Below, in pieces: positions 32,866-45,355 of a DNA stretch of 64,000 nucleotides. How positions within the stretch are numbered: the stretch's first letter is position 1; each line of letters begins with the position of its first letter. Source of the stretch: Akebia trifoliata (lineage: Eukaryota; Streptophyta; Magnoliopsida; Ranunculales; Lardizabalaceae). The stretch spans positions 40,776,826 to 40,840,825 of the forward strand of contig CM030714.1 in assembly GCA_017979445.1 (NCBI GenBank), written 5' to 3'. Made by a program: the position numbers and the translations under genes. The notes under the pieces are model-generated. The model searched no databases, was not told the DNA's origin, and saw nothing but the letters and a program-made list of their open reading frames with translations.

Positions 32866-35800
32866 CTATTCAATACCGTTGCACCGTCTTTGGAAGAACA
32901 TAACTGCAATAGTCACGATGGATGCGTAGATTGAATTGGGTATCTTTTGCACCACCTTCCCAATGCCTGGGAGGCCTTCAGTTGCTCTCTTTGTCATTAA
33001 TGCCATTGTCGGTGCTGCAACCAAAGCGATGATCAAACTTTGGCTGACCAGTGTTAAGGTATCAGCCGTCATCTTCTGAATAAACCCGGCAAATTCTTCA
33101 CGATCAAGTTCCCCATCAAGGTTCATATCATACAGCTACGAAAAAAAAAATGAAAAGTTATGATATACTTTTATGGGCTAGAACAAAATTATTGAATGGA
33201 GGACAAGGTGTGTCCTCGGCAGAAACAGGGCACGAGTACAAGCTAACCTCTCCCCTTACAAATTAGGTTCCACCTAAAGAGAAAGTCCTCAAAGAAGAGG
33301 CCTCTTAAAATCAATAAAGTGTTTGCTCCATAGAAATAATATGCCCACTATGGCGATAATTACATCATTGAATGAATTCTCCTTGTCTAAAAAAATTCTC
33401 CCATCCCTTTTCAAGGGAACCATCTTCCACAGAATCCTCTCTTTATTGGAGAAGTTGTCAGTCCTTCAATTAGAAAACAAAAGAAAAATTGATCGGGATG
33501 ACACTAAGAAAGATGGAAGCGAGACAAGAAATGGTACCACACTGACCAAGCGAAAGGGCAATGTAGAAGAAGGTGGTCCATTGACTACTCGCTAACTTTG
33601 CACAAGAAGCAAAAAGTCCATGCAAACATGCCTCTCGATCTAAGATTATCAAGAGTAAGGAGCTTATAGAGTCGCTACCCAAAAAAAAAAAAAACCACTC
33701 CAGGAGAGACCCAAATTTTCAAGGCAGGGAATGGAAGTTCTCCATCACCAACAAGAAGAGAATAGAAAGAGATTCCATTTCAATTACCTATCCAGATCAT
33801 GCAATCTTCAACCTCAACATCGAGTGTATAAGATAATAAGAGGCTAATGAGGGAGGCCACCTCCTGAATCTCCCAATCATTGAAACGTCTCCTAATTACA
33901 ATGCCCTATTGCAAAATTTTACATTTACCCTTTACCACTTAACCCTTTAGGCCTAAACCTTTCACCCTTTTAACCCTTCAACTTTCAAAGCCTATCTTTT
34001 GGTATCCTATGTGTCACTCAGAATATTGTTGATAGCTTGGTGAAACCTATTATGTGCAATAATGTATTATCTCCCAATTTTCTTTTCGAAGTCTAGCATC
34101 TCTCCATCTTGCATCAGAAGCTTCTCAGTTAAATTGTCTTTACTTTCTCACCTAGTAAGACTACTCAGTGTTTCTCATATGCCCTCATTTTTTAACTCAA
34201 GTCCCCCATTCTAAACATCCTCATTTCAGCTATTACATGCTGTTTATTGTTTGTCAACAATTTTGTTGCAATCTTACAAATTTTCCCTTTAAATTATGCG
34301 TTGTATGTGAAGTCACATGGCTGAGACAACAAAAGATATGATATATGACACATGTGAATGGATTTGACAAAATTTCCAATCAAACGCTTGTTTGAAATAG
34401 ATCAATAGTCCATTCATAACAAACCTCGACATTGGCAAGATTACTGAGCTACAAGTTTGATGTCCAATACTAGAAATTTCAGACAACACATAGAAACTTA
34501 GAAGATTTGTATTGACTTGTCTGAGTCGATTTTCTTTTGGCAAGTGATGGGACCAAGTCAAATCACTCAAGTGAATAAAGACTTACAACATAACCGATTA
34601 CGTAAATTGGATTGGATTTTGCCCTTTTTTTTTCTTCTGCGGTACATGAAAGAAGTTCAAGAATCTATTTTCTTTTCATGGTCTAAAATCATTTATTTTG
34701 CTCTAAAATCACTTATGTTCAGAAGGTATGAAAGATTTCCTTTCAAGCAGTACATACGACTTTCATCAAATATGACTTTTCTATTTACCCACTTAAAACT
34801 TAGATGCTTTTGGTAGTTATCATGGGCATCATGTAATTTGATGGGGACATCAAATATTGAAGAGTAGGTTTTAATTTTTATGTAGTTTTCTATTTTAGGA
34901 CTTTAATTTTATGTTTTTGGGCCTTATTTTGATGTCTATTACCTATGACGTTAATATAGGCGTTAGGGGGAAATTTGGTAACTTTATATTGATTTTTTAA
35001 TGAGTCTTCATAGGCTGAAAATTCAAGGGAAATAAAGTTATGGGATTAGAACATAGATGGTATTTTTGCTTTTGTTTTTATTTACAATCATTAGATCTCC
35101 TTATTTTAGTTGGTTGAGATTAGATTTAAGGTTTAGAGAACATTATAAATACTTGCTTCTCGCAGTAATTTTTTTCAATGATGAATAAAAAGAAAGCTGG
35201 AGCTTTGATATTCCCATTAATGGTGTAGTGTGAGGCCATTTTGGAGTGAATCCAAGACAACGTTTGTTTTCTTTATCGATTTCTCTATCAAAGTAGGTTT
35301 TTACTTCTGTTCTTAACATCTTCTCTCCGTTGAAACCTTACCTTACAAACCTTTAACCATTTTCATTGGGATTGTGTCATACGTACAATCATTGTTTTCA
35401 TTTTCCTTTTGGGTTTACCCTATCCTAACCCAAATCGTAAACACAATCTCAAATACTTAATCCTTACCCAAAATTCTAAACCAAATTTACTAAACCCCCA
35501 TATTTTCTTATCTCCCCTCATCGTCTTGCATCATAATTGATAAACCAAAGATGTTTTATTCCCAGTCCTCTCGTACTAGGTAGAAGTCCTCTCAATGCTC
35601 TAATGCCCAAACTAAGCATGGATCAAACTGTCTCACAATGTTTTGGAGCCTGCTCACATACTATTTTAAAGGATCTAATGTACAAATAAAGGATAGTTTC
35701 GGACATGAATGAATGTATCTCTCTAACTCATATATATATATATATGGGAAATGTTCAACAGCCAACGTTGGGAACCAAAATGTGTCCTACATGAGTTAAA

Positions 35801-38800
35801 TGTTTCAGATTTGTGAGGATGGTCTCTATGGTGAGGAGATCATCCTCACAAAAAATCAGCCCAGTCTGAAACTTCTTACCACATCAAAAGTGGTTTACAA
35901 ATTAACAGTAAAAATCAAACGGGACCCTATATATGTATAGGCAAGCCCAGGGAAACGTAATTGGACTTTGTGACTTGACTCTATTTTGTGTGAATCAAGA
36001 TCCATGTTGATGAACCCAAATAGATGCAATAAAGTGTTGTAAATGAGTGAATGAACAAATAAGATGCACTTCAAAAGAGAACTCTTCACATATAAGTTTC
36101 AGGCCATAAAGCTTTGAACAGAAAGCAAACGATGCCTGGTGAAAGTAATAGAACAACCATACAAGTAGAATGTTTCAACCAAATTAATTCACTCTCAACA
36201 AAATGCTCTTGGAAGTGTTAGGGGCTTCACTACTTAAAAAAAATACCTCTACCATTGCTTTGACCTGCACTTTAGAGGGTGGATCAATGTGGGGGCCAGG
36301 CAAATGCTTGTTAATATCACTGCAGAAAATATGAAAGACATCACTTAATCTCAATAGAATAACCCATAAGCAAATAAAATGAGCATCAATTTCATGGAGT
36401 GAAGGAGAAAAAACAAAATCTTACTTGTACACAAGTAAGACAGCAATGTACAGGTCTTCAAGTCCCAAAGTGACCTTTCCAGACTCGTCATCTTTGAAAC
36501 GATCAAAAACCTTATCTGTTATCTTTCTAAGTTGCCTATCCCTCCCTTGCTTACCTTCAAACATAAACAATTAAAAGCTCTCATAGACATATTGAAGACT
36601 TTAAATTTCTAAAAAAAGTTAATGCGATGTGAATAAAGTTTCAAGAATGGTTGTTACAACAGTCAATAGCACCATAATGGTCTAGATCGCACCTTGTTAC
36701 ATTACCCATCGAAATAACACCTTTAATATTACAGCTGTAACTAACCATTATCCTCATTGAAGTTATAATAAATGTTGTCCCATCATTTTGTGCTCCTTCA
36801 ATGTTTTAAATATTGTTCCGACACGATTTTCAAAAGTAACTGACAGTACAAAATAATTGAAGAAAACGAACAAGAAAGAAATAAACAAGAATAATCAACC
36901 ACAACATAGGATTTACGTTGAAAAATCTAAATCTGGGAAAAATCAGAGAGCTGCACCAATTCTACTATGCTCAAAGACCAAAAAAGAAATTACAATGTTT
37001 CTCCCATAGGAAACTACAATAAATACCCCTAATGAATTAGGTTAGCAACCTACTACAATAAATTCCACTGATGGAATGGCTTTTAGTGAGGATGAACTTG
37101 CTTATCTAAAATCAGCCTCTAACTCATCTCTATGTGAGTCCCTTTACCATGTGCCAAACAAACAAGTGTCAAAGTAAATGATTTGTATTCATAGACGTTT
37201 GGGAAGTTGACATCTGAGTCACATGAAGTCATAGGGCCCACATAGCAACGAAACAAGGCATCATCCTCACCAAAATCAACTCCTTTGGATATTTTAACCA
37301 TACAATTGTGGTTCAACTTAATGGTGAAAATGGATGGTTCATAGTCGTTCAGCTATACATAATTACATATATAGGTTGTATCTACACCTAATACTTACTC
37401 CTATTGATGGGGCCACATCGAGATTATTTTGGATAATCCAATTGTACAGAGAATGATCCCCGCCATGTTGACGTCATCACAAAAAAATCATGTTAGTAAC
37501 TCGATGAAAATTTGACCTGAAGTAACAATTTAATTGGATAGTTGGGATTTTTGAACTTTTAAATATATTTTCATGAGATTAAGAATGTTTGAATGGGATG
37601 ACCTTTTAGTGATTTGTCTTCATTTTATGATTAAATAGTCAAACATATTATTCATGTAAGCCCAACGCTAGAAGTAGGTTTGGGGAGGGGGAGGGGGGGA
37701 TTGTTAGGTTGTTCTACCGATCTTCGTCAGGTTGGTTTAGCCTATGTATACAAATAAGTCACCAAAATTTGCGACTTATTGAAAAATTCGCGATTAATTT
37801 GTGACATTTTTTTTCACCGATTTAATCAGGACTTTTTCAATAAGTATTGACCCTTTATGAACTTCACGATTAAATCACGAACATCACTTTTGAATCACAA
37901 ACTTAGTGATTAAATTTAAAAAAAAAAAAAAGATGACCTTGATAAAGATCATGGTACTAATTTTACCGATGAAGTGTTAAATAATGAGGATACAAATGAA
38001 GATGACATTGATTTTGATGAGTTAATGAGTCTTAATTTGCACTCATGATTGTAATCTATTTATATTTTGAACAATATAAACCTTGATTGTGTTGTTGACC
38101 ACTGGTTACTTGTTATAATTTAATATAGGATTTGGTGATTTATTATTGTAATTTAACATGGTATTTAATTATATAATATGAGAACACCACCTAGTAGGAA
38201 CAATTACACATTCCTAACCAACTTGATTTTTCACAATTTTTTCCAATGTTTCCTGCTTTTATCAAAATTTTCCGTTACCGACTTATTACCCCGACCTGGT
38301 GACTAATTCCCACATTTTGGGTTCAAAACCTGTTGATCCCCACTCTTTACCTCTACTGGTGACTAACCCTTGTTTGCCAATCCCAAAAAAAAGAAATCTA
38401 TGTATGCAGAGATGAGTGTATTGAGAGAGAGTTTATATGTACTCCCTTTTTCATAATCCCATTTGTGGGGCCTGCACGAATAGCATAGTGGACGATCCAA
38501 CCATACAATGAGTTACTATCAGTATGATTATCCAACATTACTAACTACATAAAAAAAAAATTACCAAATAAAATATTTAAATAAATTTCCAGTTTTGAAG
38601 CTTCAATTCAACTCTCATCATGTTTATAGAAGTTCTTCTGGACTATATTAACGATGTAAAAATATACAGATCTGATGGTTCTTATATGATCTCCTGTGTG
38701 AGAGTGAGACCCATAGAATGTTAAATCAAGACCCTCACTATGTGATTTTAGGCGTTTCGACCTAAATTCGATCGAAACCCCCTAATAAATTCGTAGAGAA

Positions 38801-39045
38801 ACATAAGTTCACGGAAGCCCAACAAATCACACAGGACATGATCACACAATACATCAAATAAAAAAAACAATAGATCAGAGAATCAAAAAGGACTACAAAT
38901 CCATAAATTTGTAGATTTAGAAACATTAATTTCAAGAAGTTTAAACGAATCCAATCATGATCAAATTATAAATATTCTAAAACAAGCTTAGATTGGATAG
39001 AATACCTTGGAAATTGGCTTGAATGTTCCCCAAGACTTGTCCCAT
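32866..39045 (-). CDS. EF-hand membrane protein with N-myristoylation signal
   Basis: Four minus-strand exons, 39006-39045, 36425-36554, 36247-36319 and 32866-33135, join in frame (GT-AG) into 170 residues. The N-terminus MGQVLG is a good N-myristoylation signal. The first EF-hand (residues 24-50, loop region K34-D-D-E-S-G39) is degenerate and lacks a proper position-12 acid. The second loop, D84-M-N-L-D88-G-E-L-D92-R-E-E95, is canonical and should bind calcium. Hydrophobic stretches at about 105-127 and 146-161 look like membrane segments, followed by a short FFQRRCNGIE tail. This organisation matches the plant family of Arabidopsis At1g64850, annotated as a calcium-binding EF-hand protein of unknown role. 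Introns total over 5.6 kb and contain repeats, including a hairpin MITE at 35746-35927. Confidence 0.93.
34850..35360. repeat. Possible solo LTR in EF-hand intron 3
   Basis: The stretch has a TATA-like TATAAATACTTGC near 35147, then AATGATGAATAAA (polyadenylation-like), and is preceded by TG-rich and TTAGTTGGTTGAG sequence. This order resembles a plant LTR (promoter then polyA signal in R). I could not identify paired ends or a target duplication. Confidence 0.3.
35746..35927. mobile_element. Micron-like hairpin MITE, single hairpin, in EF-hand intron 3
   Basis: It begins GGGAAATGTTCAACAGCC after TATATATATATAT and ends AAACGGGACCC before TATATATG. One hairpin module remains (GAGGATGGTCTC / GAGATCATCCTCAC). 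It is the same deletion form as chain unit 6. Confidence 0.72.
36840..37060. repeat. Repeat shared with 18225-18330, in EF-hand intron 1 vicinity
   Basis: AACTATTGAAGAGAACGAAC / AAATAATTGAAGAAAACGAAC, ACAAGAAAGAAA and TCTACTATGCTCAAAGACC occur in the same order at 18225-18340 and here. It looks like part of an LTR or other dispersed repeat. It lies inside EF-hand intron 1. Confidence 0.45.
37931..38048 (+). pseudogene. Acidic C-terminal fragment, possibly transposase-derived
   Basis: An open frame without a start reads D-D-L-D-K-D-H-G-T-N, then N-N-E-D-T-N-E-D-D-I-D-F-D-E-L-M, and stops at about 38046. Such acidic tails close several plant transposase-like proteins, and the surrounding 37.7-38.4 kb looks mobile. 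The fragment is too short to classify. It lies within EF-hand intron 1. Confidence 0.25.
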
Positions 39046-39174
39046 CGTGAAGAGAGAGAGAATCTGTTTGAAGAAGAAGAATCAGCAAGGCACCGAAGTT
39101 GAATCGAAAGTCGAAAGTGAAACACAAGTCCAACTTTGAAGCTGCGAGACTTCTTCAAAATCCTGAAGAAACAA

Positions 39175-39270
39175 TCCTTATAATATGACACGTGGCGTTC
39201 TATATTTATTTTCACATCCCTACTTCTTGATTAGTATTTCGGATACCTCCTTGGAAAGACCACGTGTAAT
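39175..39270 (-). promoter_or_regulatory. G-box pair upstream of the EF-hand gene
   Basis: CACGTG at 39189-39194 (within GCCACGTGTC on the coding strand) and at 39261-39266 lie about 145 and 216 bases upstream of the start codon. ATATTATAAGG near 39178-39188 could act as a TATA element. G-boxes bind bZIP/bHLH factors in light and abscisic-acid responses. Use here is inferred from position. Confidence 0.4.
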
Positions 39271-40246
39271 CCAAGGAAAGAGTTCTACCGAAATTTTGAA
39301 GCAGATGGCGCTACAATGTTTTATCCGTGAACCCCCCGAGAATTAAGGGAAATAATGTCCTCTATAAATATGCCACGTAGCAATCTTACCTAAATTAATT
39401 AGCTAGCAGATTCACTGTAGTACTTTGTTCCTGGACTTCTTAGACGGTTGAGACTGCGCCACTTGGCAAAAACAACAAAATATCTTATTTGAAATGTTGA
39501 AAAAGAATTTTTTCTTTTTAATTTTCAACGTGACCTCTCTAACTACTAGAAGACTTGTAGAGAGGACTACAGAAGATTTGCTCCCAAATTAATAATAAGA
39601 GAATGTTTTAATGAAAATGGGGCCATTGAATTTTTAGTAACCCCAATCCACCCATACGTGTCACAAAATTCTTCCAATTTTTGTAAAATTCTTCGAATTA
39701 AGTGTTAGACTAATAAATCTATAATTCTTCAATTAATCATAGAACATGGTAACATTTTTTTACTTTCACCTTCAATTTTATTTTAGAATTCAAATAGTAA
39801 GAACAAGATAAGGATTTTAGAGAAGTTGAAGATGATGGGTTTTGGTAAGAAATCCAAATACATGTTCCGTATAATCTCTAATATTTTTCATACATTTATG
39901 GGTTAACGGATCCCTCAGCTTGTTAGACATGTCAGATCGGGTAATGGAAGGCGTGAAACTTTCATGAATATCAACGTGATCCTCCAAGATCATTACAAAC
40001 CAAGAAAATTTTCTAAATTGGAGTAGTTGATCGAATGTATAAAGGAATGTGAGATTTACTTGTTCAAACCATTGGAATTGAGTTCAAAATCGGCATTGAT
40101 TCTTAATTATCCAAGACTCTTTGGCCAATACCTTGTACAAAGAAGATGTTTATTTTAAAACAAATTTCCGTCTCTCCTCTTAATGTTGTTAATGGCTATG
40201 TACCTTGACATTGAGTGGGCCTTGGCCTTGGCCTTGTCCTAAGAGC

Positions 40247-41963
40247 ATTGGTTGCATCTAGCTCTGAATTTGACTTTCATCCTAAGTGAAAGTTGTGTTT
40301 TGTTCCGAAAGTTAATTCGTACGAAGTGAATGTTCGTCTATCCTGAAAATAAGTTTGTACAATAGAAAGTAATGTCCACACTATTTTTTACCTAGTGAAA
40401 GTTGTATTTAGATCTGAAATTCAACTTGTCAAAATAGAAAGTAGCGTTTTGCCTCGAAAGGCAATTCGTAGCAAGCGAAAGTTCGTCTAACACCCAAAAT
40501 AAGTCTATACAAATGAAAGTTAGAACCAACCACGTAAGTCTATTTGTGCCAAGTAAAAGTTGCATTTACCTTCAGAAGTCAGTTCGTCCCAAGTGAAAAT
40601 TGTATCTCGTCTTGAAATTCAATTTCCCATAAATAAGTTGCTACAAGTGAAAGTTCCAGTCAACTTGAAAATCTATTCGTATTAAAAGAAAGTTACATCT
40701 AGCTCCAAAAAATCAGTTCATCTCGGGAGAAAGTTTCGTTTTACCCCGAAAATTAGTTCGTACTAAGTGAAAGTTCGTCTAGCCCACAAAATGAGTTCAT
40801 ATAAGAAAAAGTTGTATTCAGTCTCAAAGTCTGTTCATACCAAGTGAAAGTTGCACTTAACTTCAAAAGATAATTAATCCCAAGTGAAAGTTGCATTTCA
40901 TCCTAAAGTCAATTATATCAAACAAAAGTCTACCTAGCTTCGAAATAAGTTCATATAAACAAAGGTTGTGTTCAGTTCCAAAAATTTGTTAGTAAGCAAA
41001 AATTTAATCTAACTCCGAAAGTTAGTGTTTCATAAGCGAAAGTTGTATTTCACCTTGAAAGTCGAATCATACGAAGCGAAAGTTCGCCTAGTTGCAAAAA
41101 TAATTTTGTGTAAGTGAAAGTAGTGTATAGTTCTGAAAGTTTCTTCTAACCAAGAAAAAGATGCATAGACCACCGAAAGTAAATTCGTCCCAAGAGAAAG
41201 TAGTATTTTTCACCCCAAAAATCAGTTCCCAAGCAAAAGTAGAATTCTTCACCTTAAAATTCAGTTCGTATCAATTGAAAGTTCGTCTAGTCCTGAAAAT
41301 CTGTTTGTACCAAGTGAAATTGCACCTTGTCACGAAAGTCATTTCGTTTGAAGATAAAGTTTGTCTAGCTCCAAAAATAAGTTTGTACAAGGGAACATTG
41401 TGTCCAACTCGAAAGTTTGATCATAATAATGAAAGTGGCATTTACCTCTGCAAGTCAGTTTGTCCTAAGTGAAAGTTGTGTTTCACCCGAAAGTCAATTC
41501 GTACCAAGCGATAGTTCGTCTATCACCAAAATAAGTTCATACGAGCAAATTTTGCTTCCAACTCTGAAAGTTTGTTTATACCAAAAGAAGGTTGCATCTA
41601 GCTTTGAAAGTGAGTTTGTTCTAAACAAAAGTTATCTCATCCCCAAATATATCTCATATGAAGCGAAAGTTCATCTAGTCCCAAAAATAATTTCATAAAA
41701 GCCAAAGTAGCTTATAGCAACGAAAGTTTGTTTGTACCAGGTAAAAGGTACATCTAGCTCCAAAAGTCATTTTGTCCCAATAGAAAGTAGTGTTTCACCC
41801 CAAAATTTAGCTTGTTCGAAGCAATAGTTCGTCTAGCCCCAAAAATAAGTTTGGAGAAATGAAAGTTGCTTTTAGTCCCAAAATATGTTCATACCAAGTG
41901 AAAATTGTATATAACTCCAAAACTAAGTTTGTCCCAAGTAAAAGTTGTTCCTTGTTTTGAAAG
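40247..41963. repeat. Higher-order minisatellite, part 1: 39-bp monomers in an A-B-C-D cycle
   Basis: About 44 diverged monomers of 37-41 bases are each built on AAGTGAAAGTTG...GTTCGTACC. Four monomer types alternate. A carries GCATCTAGCTCC, B carries TGTTTCACCCC, C carries GTTCGTCTAGCCCC with AAAATAAGTT, and D carries GTCCAACTCCGAAAG. From about 41400 to 41963 the order A, B, C, D repeats five times without a break, giving a higher-order period near 156 bases. The array is cut at 41963 by a transposon and resumes at 43534. Confidence 0.88.
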
Positions 41964-41966
41964 TTA

Positions 41967-43530
41967 GGGCCTGTTTGGATACCAGGAGCAGAACTACTCT
42001 TCCAAAGAACAGGAGCTGAAGTACTCTATGGAGGAACTGGAAAAGTAATTCTGTGTAGAAAGGGCGTTTGGCAATCAATTCTGTGAAGTACTGGCAGAAG
42101 TACTTTTGTGCTGGAAGTCTGTTTGGGAACCATACTGACTTCTCATGACTTCTAGAAAAAAGACCAGAATACCCTTATATTATACCAGTTACTGTTTTTT
42201 ATCTTTTAGTGTCATAATATGCTTTCAAACTATATTGTTTTTGACATTTTAACTATAAATATTAATATAATATAATATAATAAATATTAATATAATATAA
42301 TATAATATTTTAAATATTAAATATTAATATAATATGTTTAAATCCATTATACTCAAAATTAAAAAAAAATTGACAGACTGTTTTTGACATAGTATGACAT
42401 AATATTAAAAAAAAATTTGACAGACTATCTTTTAGTGTCATAATATGCCTTCAAACTATACTGTTTTTGACATTTTAACTATAAATATTAATATAATATA
42501 ATATAATATTTTAAATATTAAATATTAATATAATGTGTTTAAATCCATTATACTCAAAATAAAAAAAATAAAAAATTGACAGACTGTCTTTTAATGTCAT
42601 AATATGCCTTCAAACTATATTGTTTTTGACATTTTAACTATAAATATTAATATAATATAATATAATAAATATAATATAATATAATATAATATTTTAAATA
42701 TTAAATATTAATATAATGTGTTTAACTATAAATATTAATATAATATAATATAATAAATACTAATATAATATAATATTTTAAATATTAAATATTAATATAA
42801 TGTGTTTAAATCCATTATACTCAAAATTAAAAAAAAAAATTGACAGACTGTCTTTTAATGTCATAATATGCCTTCAAACTATATTGTTTTTGACATTTTA
42901 ACTATAAATATTAATATAATATAATATAATATTTTAAATATTAAATATTAATATAATGTGTTTAAATCCATTATACTCAAAATTAAAAAAAAAAATTGAC
43001 AGACTGTCTTTTAATGTCATAATATGCCTTCAAACTATATTGTTTTTGACATTTTAACTATAAATATTAATATAATATAATATATATTTTAAATATTAAA
43101 TATTAATATAATGTGTTTAACTATAAATATTAATATAATATAATATAATAAATAATAATATAATATAATATAATATTTTAAATATTAAATATTAATATAA
43201 TGTGTTTAAATCCATTATACTCAAAATTTAATTTTTTTTTAAAATATTAATAAATGTTTCTTTCATTTGATTTAAGGGCAAATGAATTAGGAATATTTTC
43301 ATAGAAAATTAATAAAGCTAAGGGTATTTTGGTAAAACGAACCGTTAGATTTTGACTCCCCGCAAGATGAGTTTTGAGAAATAGGTTTTCTCGACTTCTT
43401 CACAAAGAGTAATTTCTTGCTCTTGCGCAGAGTAACTCTTCGAAGGAGTTGTTCATCAAAACGCATCCAAACGACTTCTAACTCCCCGCAAGAGTCAGAA
43501 GTAGCCAAGAAGTCCTATCCAAACGCCTAC
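41967..43530. mobile_element. Tourist-like (PIF/Harbinger type) element, 1564 bp, TTA duplication
   Basis: It begins GGGCCTGTTTGGAT and ends ATCCAAACGCCTAC, flanked by TTA at 41964-41966 and TTA at 43531-43533. GGGCCTGTTTGG-type ends with a 3-bp TTA duplication are typical of Tourist/PIF-Harbinger MITEs. The 1-kb core is made of about five tandem copies of an AT-rich unit (about 156 bases) containing GACAGACTGTCTTTTA and AAACTATATTGTTTTTGACA. It encodes no transposase. It sits exactly between two halves of the minisatellite. Confidence 0.8.
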
Positions 43531-43533
43531 TTA

Positions 43534-44067
43534 GTTTCTACAAAATGAAAGTCTAACTCTAGTATATTTGTAAAAGAGAAAGTAGCGTCCAACCCTAAAC
43601 GTTAGATCTTACCAAGTGAACAGTGCATCTAGCTCCGAAAGTCAAATTCATCAAAAACGGAAGTAGCATTTTGCCTCGAAAGATAGTTTGTAGCAAGCAA
43701 AAGTTTGTTTAGTTGTGAAATAAGTTCGCATAAACGAAGGTTCAATCTAGCCACGAAATTTTATCTAGATCAAATGAAAGTTGCATTTAACTCAAAGGTT
43801 AGTTCGTCCAAGGCAAAAATTGGGTGTCCCCTAGAAACTCAATTCAGACAAAGCAAAAGTTATAGTCAATCCAAAAATCAGTTCATATTAAGCGAATGTT
43901 GCATATAGCTTCAAAAGTTAGTTTGTTCCATGTGAAAGTTGTCTTTTGCACCAAAAGTAAATTCATATTAAGTGAAAGTTTGAAGTCCCGAAAACAAACT
44001 TGTACAAGAGAAAGTTGCACCCAACCCCAAAAATTTGTTCGTACAAAGCAAAAATTGATATTCTCAC
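43534..44067. repeat. Higher-order minisatellite, part 2
   Basis: The array continues after the insertion with the same D, A, B, C order, for example GCATCTAGCTCCGAAAG at about 43626 and GTCCAACCC at about 43584. Fourteen or so monomers remain before it decays at AATTGATATTCTCAC. The phase fits an uninterrupted ancestral array. Confidence 0.85.
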
Positions 44068-44189
44068 AAATTGACCTGACCCAAGCAAACCCCAATCCTA
44101 CCTAAATCGGTTGGGATTAGGATCTAACTAAGTTTCTGACTAGATAAAATTACAAAATGGTTAATACAACACTAGAAAAAAAAAAATTA

Positions 44190-44780
44190 ATGCAACTTTT
44201 CACAAGTCATAATCAAACTCACTAGCAAATATAATGGAAATAAAAGAAAATTTATGGAATGGTTAAGAGTCGTGTTGGGTGACATTAGGGTTTATTGCAA
44301 TTTTTTTACATTTTTGATGTGGGGTGCGCCTATAATCGTAGATGTGCTTCCTCAAGGCACAAGTAAAAAGCATCTACGATTATGTGGGCACCCTCCATGT
44401 TAGAAATGTAAAAATCACAATAAATCCAATGTCACTCGAGCATTAGTGAACAACTAATACTACAATAGAGAGAAATTTATGCAATTATCAAACTCATCAA
44501 CAAATATAATGGAAACAAAAGAAAAAATTAGCTGAAGTTGACATCTCAAACTCTAGTTTCGATGGGAATATTTGGCATGTATGTGGTATCTTAAATCCAA
44601 TGTCAGTCAACCATTAGTGAATGGCTAATACAACACTACACAAAGAAATTTATGCAACTCTCACAAATCTTAATCAAACTCACCAATAAATATAATGGAA
44701 ACAAAAGAAAAAATTAGTTGATGTTGACATCTCAAACTCTAGTTTCAATGGGAATATTTGGCATGTACGTGGTACCTTGA
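44190..44780. repeat. 186-bp tandem duplication plus a family M MITE
   Basis: Blocks with ATATAATGGAAACAAAAGAAA and GACATCTCAAACTCTAGTTT occur at about 44500 and 44686, 186 bases apart. A shortened third copy at about 44225 is interrupted by a family M MITE (44271-44450) with inverted ends GAGTCGTGTTGGGTGACATT and ACTAATGCTCGAGTGACATT. It contains no coding sequence. Confidence 0.6.
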
Positions 44781-45024
44781 CATACAAGAACAACAAGATA
44801 AGCTTGACATGGGATGGGGCTAACCCTACAATAGTAGTACAAAGGACTCGAACTATTAGTCCCAATTTAATCTTAAATCACAAGCGATATGATTCGTAAT
44901 TTAAGCAAGAAGTGGGGATTTAATTGTCATTTCGTCCAATGAAGCGTAAGCATAATACGTCCTGATTTCGCCAAGTAACACACTCTTTATGCCACTACCT
45001 AATCTATTAGCATCACAAATGGAC

Positions 45025-45290
45025 GAAATACTGCCACGTGGCCATTGACAATATAGTTAAATTTTTTATTTTTTTATTTTGAACTTCATACTAATACCTA
45101 CATGATTGACGATTTCTAACTACTTTTTCAGAAATCTTTCATCACCCACCTTCGCCTAAATAATCAATCACAATTTTTTGTAAGTGAAAACACGTGGCAA
45201 TATAAAGAACGACCAACACAATGGACAGGTATTCGAGACCAACATCTCAAATTTCCTCTAGTCATTAATATATATACTCTCGAGTCTCTC
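45025..45290 (+). promoter_or_regulatory. VTE4 promoter with two G-boxes and TATA-like sequence
   Basis: GCCACGTGGC (45033-45042, a perfect 10-base palindrome) and CACGTGGC (45191-45198) are strong G-boxes, 165-323 bases upstream of the start codon. TATATATACT at about 45268 is a TATA-like element roughly 90 bases before the ATG, and AATATAAAGAAC at 45200 is an alternative. G-boxes bind HY5/PIF-type and ABF-type factors, which would fit light- or stress-responsive vitamin E synthesis. This is inference from motif and position. Confidence 0.5.
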
Positions 45291-45355
45291 GGGACTGACG
45301 AGACTTGAGAACGGTGGGTGGGCCGTGAGCGGAGGGTTTCGAGGAAGTACGGAGC

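Larger units (their letters stand above)
39271..45000. other. Intergenic region between the EF-hand gene and VTE4
   Basis: The two genes are divergent here, and nearly 6.3 kb separates their start codons. 39.3-40.2 kb is AT-rich with nothing recognisable. 40.25-44.07 kb is the minisatellite with its inserted Tourist-like element. 44.19-44.78 kb holds 186-bp duplications and a family M MITE. No gene is evident. Confidence 0.65.

Noticed and set aside
41161..41698. Two overlapping open frames of about 100 residues with a 13-residue repeat, taken as genes
   Set aside because: They follow from the 39-bp period of the minisatellite, which keeps frame by chance. Neighbouring monomers bring stops, and the frames lack splice or start context.
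42170..43220. Centromere-like AT-rich satellite
   Set aside because: The repeats are confined within one Tourist-like element with defined ends and TTA duplications, next to ordinary genes.
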